A DNA stretch of 64,000 nt from contig NZ_VMNH01000030.1 of the NCBI RefSeq assembly GCF_007625115.1, positions 1 through 64,000 on the forward strand. The letters run 5' to 3'. A model generated the notes under the pieces. The model ran no database searches, had not been told where the DNA came from, and worked only from the letters and a program-made list of their open reading frames with translations. The DNA comes from Sedimenticola selenatireducens (GTDB taxonomy: Bacteria > Pseudomonadota > Gammaproteobacteria > Chromatiales > Chromatiaceae). A program made the translations under genes and the position numbers. This document shows positions 58,179 to 64,000 of this stretch, one piece after another. Numbering within the stretch: the first letter of the stretch is position 1; each line of letters opens with the position of its first letter.

Positions 58179-61100
58179 CTACGTACCAGCGGCTTCATTC
58201 AGCACATCATCCAGCGAACGTGCCACTACATAACGTGCCGGATTGTCGCCTTCGGCCAGCGCCGCGAAGTGCGCCTTACCACACTCGATCTTTGCGCTCT
58301 CCTTGTCGCGCAGATCGTCAGTAAACAGGCTGCTCTTGGTTTCCACCACGAAGTACAACCTCTCGGTGCCATCTTCTTCTACCAGTACCGCCCAGTCCGG
58401 GTTGTAACTACCTAGCGGGGTCGGCACCTTGAACCAGCCTGGCAGCTTGACGTAGAGTTTGATGGCGTCATTCTTCTCCAGCGCATCGGCAAAGTCGTGC
58501 TCGGTGGTAGAGTCGTAGACCACATGCTCGTATATTGATTTCTGCGTATCCAGCAGCAGGTTTTTCAGGTAGCCCGTCAGTTCCTCTTGCTCGAACAATT
58601 CCTGGGCATAGATGTGCTGATCGCCGAGCTTCTGGTATTTGATGCCATCCACAAGGGCCAGTCGCTTGCAGCGATTGATGATGCCACTGGCCAGCTCGAT
58701 AAATTGCTGCGGGTTGCGTTTGAAGTCATCCAGTCGCCCACTGCCCGTCAGAATGCTAGTGATCGTGCGGCGAGTCAGATGTGTCCGATCCTGCAGGTCG
58801 GTCAGTACGTCTGGCAGTTCAATATCCGATTCGTCCAGGACCACCGTCGCGGCCCCGGCTTTTTCGGTGGCTTCCACGCCCGCCTTGCCAATGGCTATAT
58901 CGGCCTTGCGCCATTGCAGACGTGCCTTGGCGATGTACGGGGCCTTTTGCAGCGAAGCGATGCAATCAGTCACCAGTTTGTCGTTGTCGAACTGCACGCG
59001 ATAGGTCGTCTGGTGTTTGATGCGATCCCACAGCGCCTTGAATTCCTCGCTGAGGTAGATCGCCTTGCCGTCCTGACCTTTGCGTAGAGCAATCTGTTTG
59101 CGCTCGTCCGCATTCCTGATTTCGAGCCGGCCGGAGAGCTTGCGTAGTACTTCGGCGATTTGCCCTTTCTGGGCATCAAACTCGGCAGGCAGGGTCAGGG
59201 TACCGTCCTTGAGCGCTGTTTTAAGGGAATCCTGTACTTTTCCTTTAGCATCAATGTGGCCGGCGGCTTTCAGGTGATTCCACAGCGCCTGGGACTGCTC
59301 CATTCCGAGTGGTGCAGCCTCGCCATCCTCACCCACCACGGTAATGGCGGCAAATTGATGCGGTTCGACCACGCCAAAGCGAATGCCGGTATCGTCCTCG
59401 ATCTCTTTCTGCAGTGCTTCGGCAAACTGCTGGTAGTTCTCCGTCGCCACCACGGTCAGGGTGTTGACCTCGAAGCCACGCACTCGTTCGCCCTTCTGGT
59501 TGACGCACAGTCGCAGACCTCGCCCGATGGTTTGGCGGCGCTCGCGCTCGGTCTGGATATCGCGCAGTGTGCAGATCTGGAATACATTGGGGTTGTCCCA
59601 ACCTTCCTTCAGCGCGGAGTGGGAGAAGATGAACTTCAGCGGCGTTTCAAAGCCAAGCAGCTTTTCCTTCTCCTTCATGATCAGGTTGTAGGCCCGCTCG
59701 GCATTCTCTCGATTACCGGCGTTGTTCTCGGCGGTATCGCTCCAACCACCCTTCTTGTCGATGGAGAAATAACCGTTGTGCACCTCCTCGGCGGCACTGT
59801 CCAGATCTATCTCTGTAAACAGGCTCTGGTAGGCCGGTAGCTTGGCGGCACGACGGTATTCCTCTTCAAAGATGCGGGCATAGTCACCTTTCACCGCGTT
59901 GCCGTCGGCGTCATAGGTACGGTAACGAGCCACCTCGTCGATAAAAAACAGCGACAACACCTTGATGCCCAGCGGGCGCAGGCGCTTTTCCTTGTCCAGG
60001 TGTTCGCGGATAGTGCGGCGAATCATCTCCCGCTGCACGGCCAGGGCGTCCACATCGCCGTGGGCCTGTCCCGGGGCAAGAAAGGCTTCCCCGCCAGGAT
60101 AGCGCAACTCCATGAACTCCTCGCCCTTGGCGGTGTTGATCTCGCCGACGCGAAAATCGGCATAGATCGCCCGTTTGCTGGTCTGCTCCAGATCGTCGCC
60201 ATCCTGCACCGTGACTTCCTGGCGCTGTACACCACCTGCCATTTGCATATCCAGCGCAATTTTGGCGCTGATGGTGCCGCGCTTGTTGCTGACCGCCACG
60301 AGCCGAACATAGGGCTTGTTATGGGCATTTTCTACCGTGGCCGAGGCCACCTCGATCTGCTTGACCAGCTTGCGCTCGTAGGCATCCACCGCATCCAGGC
60401 GAAACACCATGTGATGCTTGTCCACATGGGTCGCGGAATAGCGCAAGGTGCATAGCGGGTTCATGGCGTCCAGCGCGGTCTTGCCAGCGCCCTTCAGGCC
60501 GCCGTCCACGCTTTGTGGCTCGTCTACGATCAGCACCGGCCGGGTGGCCTTGATCAGGTCGATAGGCTTCTCGCCACCAGTCTTTTCGCTATCTTTGTAG
60601 AGGTTGTTCACATCCTTCTTGTTGATGGCCCCGACCGTAACCACCATGATCTGGATGTTGGAGCTGGTGGCGAAATTACGCACCTGGCCGAGCTTGCTGG
60701 AGTCATACAGGAAGTAATCGAAGGGCACGCCGGCATACAGGCCCTTGAAGTGATCTTCGGTAATCTGCAGGGTCTTGTAGACGCCCTCCTTAATCGCCAC
60801 CGAAGGCACCACAATCACGAACTTGCTGAAGCCATAGCGCTTGTTCAGCTCGAATATCGAGCGCAGGTAGACATAGGTCTTGCCTGTGCCGGTTTCCATC
60901 TCCACGGTGAAATCACCGGAAGTCAGACTGCCGGAGGGCGGCAGGCCGCCTCGTAGCTGGATATCCGCCAGATTCTTGTGCAGCTCGTCGTCCAGCAGGG
61001 TCAGGCGGTTACCCACGCCCAGATCGGATTCGGCCATGCCCAGAGTCATCTGTTCGGGCTGGGTGCCGGGGAACAGGTCGCTATCCGCAGTAGCCGGGGC

Positions 61101-61214
61101 TTTCATGGTCACGGTGAACTCAGTACGGCAGATTTCCTGGCCGCGGAACAGGTCGCACACGGCCTCGATGGCCTGCATCTGGTAGTCGAGGTTGGGTTCA
61201 AAGTGTAGCTTCAT
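58179..61214 (-). CDS. res: Type III restriction enzyme Res subunit
   Basis: The 1011-residue protein has superfamily 2 helicase motifs: Walker A FTVEMETGTGKTYVYLRSI (~100), DEAD-like VLIVDEPQSVDGG (~230), motif VI RRQTIGRGLRLCVNQ (~590), and a C-terminal PD-(D/E)xK nuclease (NPDWAVLVEEDG, FVVETKSS; ~960). Res needs the Mod subunit for recognition and cleavage. No mod gene is present; directly upstream is a fragment of a Fic-type gene and then unrelated sequence. So Res is probably orphaned. Confidence 0.92.
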   Translation of the reverse strand: MKLHFEPNLDYQMQAIEAVCDLFRGQEICRTEFTVTMKAPATADSDLFPGTQPEQMTLGMAESDLGVGNRLTLLDDELHKNLADIQLRGGLPPSGSLTSGDFTVEMETGTGKTYVYLRSIFELNKRYGFSKFVIVVPSVAIKEGVYKTLQITEDHFKGLYAGVPFDYFLYDSSKLGQVRNFATSSNIQIMVVTVGAINKKDVNNLYKDSEKTGGEKPIDLIKATRPVLIVDEPQSVDGGLKGAGKTALDAMNPLCTLRYSATHVDKHHMVFRLDAVDAYERKLVKQIEVASATVENAHNKPYVRLVAVSNKRGTISAKIALDMQMAGGVQRQEVTVQDGDDLEQTSKRAIYADFRVGEINTAKGEEFMELRYPGGEAFLAPGQAHGDVDALAVQREMIRRTIREHLDKEKRLRPLGIKVLSLFFIDEVARYRTYDADGNAVKGDYARIFEEEYRRAAKLPAYQSLFTEIDLDSAAEEVHNGYFSIDKKGGWSDTAENNAGNRENAERAYNLIMKEKEKLLGFETPLKFIFSHSALKEGWDNPNVFQICTLRDIQTERERRQTIGRGLRLCVNQKGERVRGFEVNTLTVVATENYQQFAEALQKEIEDDTGIRFGVVEPHQFAAITVVGEDGEAAPLGMEQSQALWNHLKAAGHIDAKGKVQDSLKTALKDGTLTLPAEFDAQKGQIAEVLRKLSGRLEIRNADERKQIALRKGQDGKAIYLSEEFKALWDRIKHQTTYRVQFDNDKLVTDCIASLQKAPYIAKARLQWRKADIAIGKAGVEATEKAGAATVVLDESDIELPDVLTDLQDRTHLTRRTITSILTGSGRLDDFKRNPQQFIELASGIINRCKRLALVDGIKYQKLGDQHIYAQELFEQEELTGYLKNLLLDTQKSIYEHVVYDSTTEHDFADALEKNDAIKLYVKLPGWFKVPTPLGSYNPDWAVLVEEDGTERLYFVVETKSSLFTDDLRDKESAKIECGKAHFAALAEGDNPARYVVARSLDDVLNEAAGT

Positions 61215-61230
61215 GTGCTTGCCTTGTTGT

Positions 61231-61310
61231 TTGTGGAGTCGCCATACACCGCTACCACATTAGTGGAGTGCAAAACTAAAAAAAGACTCCACAACGAGTT
61301 TTGTGGAGTC
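61231..61310. promoter_or_regulatory. TGGAGTC repeats upstream of res
   Basis: TTGTGGAGTC occurs at 61231-61240 and 61301-61310, its exact inverse GACTCCACAA at 61285-61294, and a weaker AGTGGAGTG at 61262-61270. The inner pair forms a 10-base perfect inverted repeat. The core TGGAG is also the core of the palindrome before the Fic gene at 37.4 kb, and here too a Fic-type winged-helix gene lies next to it. Confidence 0.6.
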
Positions 61311-61329
61311 CGGGCGTTACTCAAGCGGT

Positions 61330-61572
61330 TCATAGCACCTCCCGACCTTCGGCAAGGTTGATCAGCCTGGGAAAGCACAGGGTGGCCGCACGGCGGCCGC
61401 TACCCGGCTGCAGCTCCAATAGAATGCCGGCCTCCTTCAGCTGTCGCAGCAGTGCCGGGGCGGTCTTCTCGTGGATGCCATAGTCAACAGACAGCTTTTG
61501 AGCCAGATCGGAAGTTCGGAAAAAGGCAGTTTGAAATTGGCGAGCTACGGGAGATTCTACAGATCGGAGCAA
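61330..61572 (-). pseudogene. C-terminal winged-helix fragment of a Fic-family gene
   Basis: The reading frame TSDLAQKLSVDYGIHEKTAP and LLRQLKEAGILLELQPGSGR, RAATLCFPRLINLAEGREVL looks like the C-terminal winged helix of Fic/DUF4172-type proteins that often accompany type III mod/res genes. Upstream of about 61520 the sequence changes to a rep gene remnant on the other strand, so the Fic domain is lost. Confidence 0.6.
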
Positions 61573-61745
61573 AGCAATATGAAAAGTTCGCGGATTTCAG
61601 AAAGCGCGTGATCGAACCCGCGACAGAAGAAATCAACGAAAGATCCATTTACAAGGTCGAGTGGGAGAAGGTGACTCAAGGGAGAAAGGTCACTGGGGTA
61701 GCTTTCGACTTCCAAGAGAAACAACAATTAGCCTTGGGCATCTAG
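61530..61745 (+). pseudogene. C-terminal fragment of a second Rep_3-type initiator gene
   Basis: The frame reads FEIGELREILQIGAKQYEKF, then FRKRVIEPATEEINERSIYK and VEWEKVTQGRKVTGVAFDFQ, ending ALGI. This is the second winged helix of a Rep_3 protein, distinct from the intact rep at 26407. The N-terminal two thirds are missing and a Fic fragment begins at the break. Confidence 0.8.
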
Positions 61746-61781
61746 CGGGCACCATGCACAAATAATCCCGGAGCAAAAAAG

Positions 61782-61798
61782 AGGGGCTAAGCGCCCCT
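61782..61798 (+). terminator. Hairpin behind the rep fragment
   Basis: AGGGGC (61782-61787) pairs with GCCCCT (61793-61798) around TAAGC; AATAATTTT follows, and AAAAAAG precedes, so it may act on either strand. Confidence 0.6.
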
Positions 61799-61865
61799 AA
61801 TAATTTTGGGTATACGGATTTAATGGTTGATGGGGCACCTTCACCCCATCAATCTGATACCACCC

Positions 61866-63155
61866 TCAGATGGTTGATAGATCGACTCCGTAGTTGAGTT
61901 CCTCTGCGAAGTCCGGCAGTCCGTAACCGATGGTTTTCTTGTAGAAAGGAGAGACCTTCGCAGTCGGTGCCTTCTTCTTGTGCTTCGTGGTGTAGAGCAT
62001 TCGTGCCCGCATCACCTCGAAGGAGTAACCGCGCCCTTCACGGTTCTTGTCCTTGGCCAGTCGGTTGATGGACTCCGTGTAAGCGTTGGTGACGGGCATG
62101 TCCGTCTCGAAGTAGGTCATGGTCTCTTCGCGCCAGTTTCCCACTGCCCTGACCAGATCGCTCCAGACTTCCTTTTGGCTCTTCGGGATGGTGGCTATCC
62201 ACTCGTCCAGGGCGGCTTCTGCCTGGAGCCGTGTGGTGGCGTCCCAGATGCCGTAGAAGCGCTCCTTGTGCTCGTAGGCGGCCAGCAGTTGCGGGAACGC
62301 GCCTGTCCAGGTCTCCATGATGAGGCGCTCCCGGTCTGAGACTTCGTGAGCGCGTTTCAGCAGGATTTTCCGGTCTCCCTTGAGAGTCCGGCTCTGGGAC
62401 GGTTTCAGCTCCTTTCTGAGGCCCTTGCGCACTTTCTCTAGGGCATCGTTGGCCATGCGCACCACATGGAACTTATCGACCACGATACGGGCCTGGGGCA
62501 GCACAGCCTTGACCGCTGCCCGGTAGGGGTTCCACATGTCCATGCTGACGATCTCGACCTTCTGCCGGTCTTTCAGCTTCATCAGGTAGTTGGTCACCAC
62601 GTCCTGGCGGCGGGTGGCCAGCAGGTCGAGCAGGGTTCGCTCCTCAATGTTGGTCAGAATGCAGCGGTAGCGCTTGTTCAGGTATAGCTCGTCAATGCCC
62701 AGGATGCGGGGCGTCTCGAAGCGGTGCCAGCGCCCCAGGAACTCGGCGCGGGCGTTGAAGATGTCGCGCACCGTCTTCTCGTCCAGGCCGGTCTGTGCCG
62801 CCACAAAGGTGTAGGGGTGGTTGAAGGATTCCTTCTCCACGTACTCATGCAGCCGCAGTGTCATACGGAATCCGTCCACCATCTCCGGTAGCTGGGGCCT
62901 GAATGTTGTCTTGCAGGCCCGGCAGGTGTATCGGCGGCGGACCACCCAGAGAGTGACCCGCTTGCCGTGGATGGGCAGATCACGATAGGGAACGTCACGC
63001 TTGCCGAACCGTACGAACTCACCCTGCACGCCGCATTCCTCGCAGGCGATGGGATCGGGCACGTCCACCTGGAAGTGCATTTCGTCGTCGGTTGATTTGC
63101 AGCCCAGTACTTGGTATTGCGGCAGGTGAAGGATGTTGTCGGGAAGTTCGGTCAT
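61866..63155 (-). CDS. tnpA: ISL3-family transposase
   Basis: The 429-residue protein has an N-terminal zinc-binding region (CEECGVQGEF, RRYTCRACKTTFRP), a helix-turn-helix (TGLDEKTVRDIFNARAEFLG) and a DDE domain (ILGIDELYLNKRYRCIL, IVSMDMWNPYRAAVKAVLP, VVDKFHVVRMANDAL, TNAYTESINRLAKDKNR with the catalytic Glu). It is full length. It closes 22 bases after lspA in the same direction. Confidence 0.95.
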   Translation of the reverse strand: MTELPDNILHLPQYQVLGCKSTDDEMHFQVDVPDPIACEECGVQGEFVRFGKRDVPYRDLPIHGKRVTLWVVRRRYTCRACKTTFRPQLPEMVDGFRMTLRLHEYVEKESFNHPYTFVAAQTGLDEKTVRDIFNARAEFLGRWHRFETPRILGIDELYLNKRYRCILTNIEERTLLDLLATRRQDVVTNYLMKLKDRQKVEIVSMDMWNPYRAAVKAVLPQARIVVDKFHVVRMANDALEKVRKGLRKELKPSQSRTLKGDRKILLKRAHEVSDRERLIMETWTGAFPQLLAAYEHKERFYGIWDATTRLQAEAALDEWIATIPKSQKEVWSDLVRAVGNWREETMTYFETDMPVTNAYTESINRLAKDKNREGRGYSFEVMRARMLYTTKHKKKAPTAKVSPFYKKTIGYGLPDFAEELNYGVDLSTI

Positions 63156-63176
63156 GGTGTTGTATAGGCGTAGGTG

Positions 63177-63689
63177 TCAGTCAGATCCATCCGGCTCGGC
63201 ATTGGTGTTTGCTTTTTTACCCAACAAGCTGCTGGAAACGAAAAGTAAGGCACCGAGGACAATTGCAATATCAGCCAGGTTGAAGGCCGGCCAATGCCAG
63301 TCTCGCCAATAGAAATCAAAGGAATCCACAACATAGCCGCGAAAGACCCGGTCAATCAGGTTGCCCATGGCGCCACCGAGGATAAGACTGTAAGCGATGG
63401 CTTCTCCTTTATGACGATTTTCAAGGATCAGGTTGATCAGAAAAATCGAGACCACTACCGCGATTCCGATAAAAAAGTAGCGCTGCCAGCCTCCACCATT
63501 CGCAAAAAGACTGAATGCGGCACCGGTGTTCCATAGGTGCACCCAGTTAAAGAACGGGGTCACCGAAACATACTCGCCATAGGCCATTGATTGCTGCACC
63601 AGCCACTTTACAGCCTGATCAGACGCTGCCAGCAGGCCCGATATGGACAATAGGGCATACGGCGAGAGCTTTTTGCCAATAATGAGCAT
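63177..63689 (-). CDS. lspA: Lipoprotein signal peptidase II, carried by the IS element
   Basis: A 170-residue four-helix membrane protease. Conserved parts: LAASDQAVKWLV, LWNTGAAFSLF, ILGGAMGNLIDRVFRGYVVDSFDF (cut here: GGAMGNLIDRVF, VVDSFDFYW) and FNLADIAIVLG, holding the two catalytic Asp residues. It cleaves prolipoproteins. As an IS passenger it is an extra copy besides the chromosomal one; its benefit is unknown. Confidence 0.94.
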   Translation of the reverse strand: MLIIGKKLSPYALLSISGLLAASDQAVKWLVQQSMAYGEYVSVTPFFNWVHLWNTGAAFSLFANGGGWQRYFFIGIAVVVSIFLINLILENRHKGEAIAYSLILGGAMGNLIDRVFRGYVVDSFDFYWRDWHWPAFNLADIAIVLGALLFVSSSLLGKKANTNAEPDGSD

Positions 63690-63692
63690 TAT

Positions 63693-64000
63693 TTAACCCT
63701 TCAACGCCAAAATGCGTCTGGCACCGTTAAGTACAATGCCCCCCGCGATGGTGCCGATAATCAGATCCGGATAATTGGAACCGGTCCACGCGACCAGGGC
63801 GCCGGCGGTGATGACCCCCAGGTTGATCACCACGTCGTTGGCCGAGAATATCCAGCTTGCCTTCATGTGCGCCCCGCCTTCCCGATGTTTGGATATGAGC
63901 AGCAGACAACTGGTATTGGCAATCAATGCGACGAATGCGATAGCCATCATCACCAGCGATTCAGGCTCACTACCGAATACAAAGCGTCTCACCACCTCTA
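63693..64000 (-). CDS. Cation diffusion facilitator family protein, C-terminal part
   Basis: About 100 residues are visible and the frame is open to the window edge. Helices MMAIAFVALIANTSCLLLIS and VVINLGVITAGALVAW with SANDVVINLG (Asp and neighbouring His/Asn of the zinc site) fit CDF transporters, though the end at ARRILALKG lacks the usual cytoplasmic domain. It is the short CDF type found in ISPpu12-like elements, three bases before lspA. Likely exports a divalent metal. Confidence 0.8.
   Translation of the reverse strand, partial: EVVRRFVFGSEPESLVMMAIAFVALIANTSCLLLISKHREGGAHMKASWIFSANDVVINLGVITAGALVAWTGSNYPDLIIGTIAGGIVLNGARRILALKG

Larger units (their letters stand above)
61807..64000. 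mobile_element. ISL3-family element with passenger genes (ISPpu12-like), left end and partial
   Basis: It contains an ISL3 transposase, lspA and a cation-efflux gene in one direction, the gene set I remember for ISPpu12-type elements. The likely left end begins at GGGTATACGGATTTAATGG (61808), immediately after the terminator of the rep fragment. The other end lies outside the window, so neither the inverse repeat nor the target duplication can be checked. A 9-base stem TTGATGGGG/CCCCATCAA (61827-61852) just inside would end the transposase transcript. Confidence 0.75.

Noticed and set aside
58587..61208. Several 65-226 codon plus-strand frames inside the res gene
   Set aside because: All are antisense shadows of a full-length, motif-complete res gene.
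1..64000. tRNA, rRNA and known riboswitches
   Set aside because: No stretch showed a tRNA cloverleaf with GTTC and CCA, rRNA landmarks, or a riboswitch core that I could recognise by reading; a covariance-model scan would be needed to exclude small RNAs.

Overview
The window looks like most of a conjugative plasmid from a gammaproteobacterium-like host. It carries a complete replication module (Rep_3-type initiator plus iteron origin, 26.4-27.7 kb), a ParA/ParB partition module (28.3-30.8 kb), a P-type (IncP/Ti-like) type IV secretion operon in the order trbBCDEJKLFGHI (20.2-10.8 kb, minus strand) and an IncP-like DNA transfer region with traKLM and traJIGF/traB diverging from an oriT whose nic sequence matches the RP4 type (47.6-56.2 kb). 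Host assignment rests on protein style and intermediate base composition only, and no chromosomal housekeeping gene anchors it. Both ends are mobile-element territory: a Tn21/Tn501-type tnpA with its 38-bp terminal repeat on the left, and an ISL3-family element carrying lspA and a cation-efflux gene on the right.

Layout. 0-4.4 kb: end of a Tn3-family transposon with a HepT/MntA toxin-antitoxin pair whose toxin is truncated. 5-10.8 kb: plasmid accessory genes (DUF3560, a small methylase, an AbrB/PIN toxin-antitoxin with a 24-bp perfect palindrome, an OmpA-type lipoprotein, an XRE regulator and a CsrA homologue placed directly behind trbI). 10.8-20.7 kb: mating-pair formation operon. 21-26.2 kb: a type II CBASS operon (CD-NTase, Cap2 E2-E1 fusion, Cap3 JAB peptidase, Cap4 nuclease-SAVED effector). 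26.4-31 kb: rep, oriV, parAB and two parS-like palindromes. 31-39.2 kb: a PaeR7I/XhoI-type restriction-modification pair, a CoiA-like protein, an SRAP/YedK protein, an exported SH3-nuclease with a decayed paralogue beside it, and a long Fic protein behind a palindromic, apparently leaderless promoter. 39.6-42.6 kb: a membrane GGDEF-EAL protein. 42.9-46.9 kb: a bacterial ubiquitin-like conjugation operon (small basic protein, ubiquitin-like protein, E2, JAB-E1 fusion, DUF6527) divergent from an XRE regulator and an ImmA/IrrE-type zinc protease, with four copies of a TTAAC-N4-GTTAA operator between them. 47-56.2 kb: transfer genes and oriT. 56.2-64 kb: gene remnants, a HEPN-like cassette, an AT-rich orphan, a type III Res subunit without a methylase, fragments of a Fic gene and of a second rep gene, and the ISL3 element.

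How it fits together. The nic orientation means the strand entering a recipient would start with traK-traL-traM and then the ubiquitin-like operon, Fic, nuclease, SRAP and restriction-modification genes, so a block of defence and DNA-handling genes would arrive early. The plasmid encodes two independent ubiquitin-like conjugation systems (CBASS Cap2/Cap3 and the 43-45 kb operon). The best candidate for a poorly described system is the 42.9-46.9 kb locus: the adjacent HTH-protease pair resembles the CapH/CapP logic known from CBASS, but here it faces a ubiquitin-like operon across a four-operator promoter region.

All calls come from reading the sequence. No database search, structure prediction or alignment program was run.
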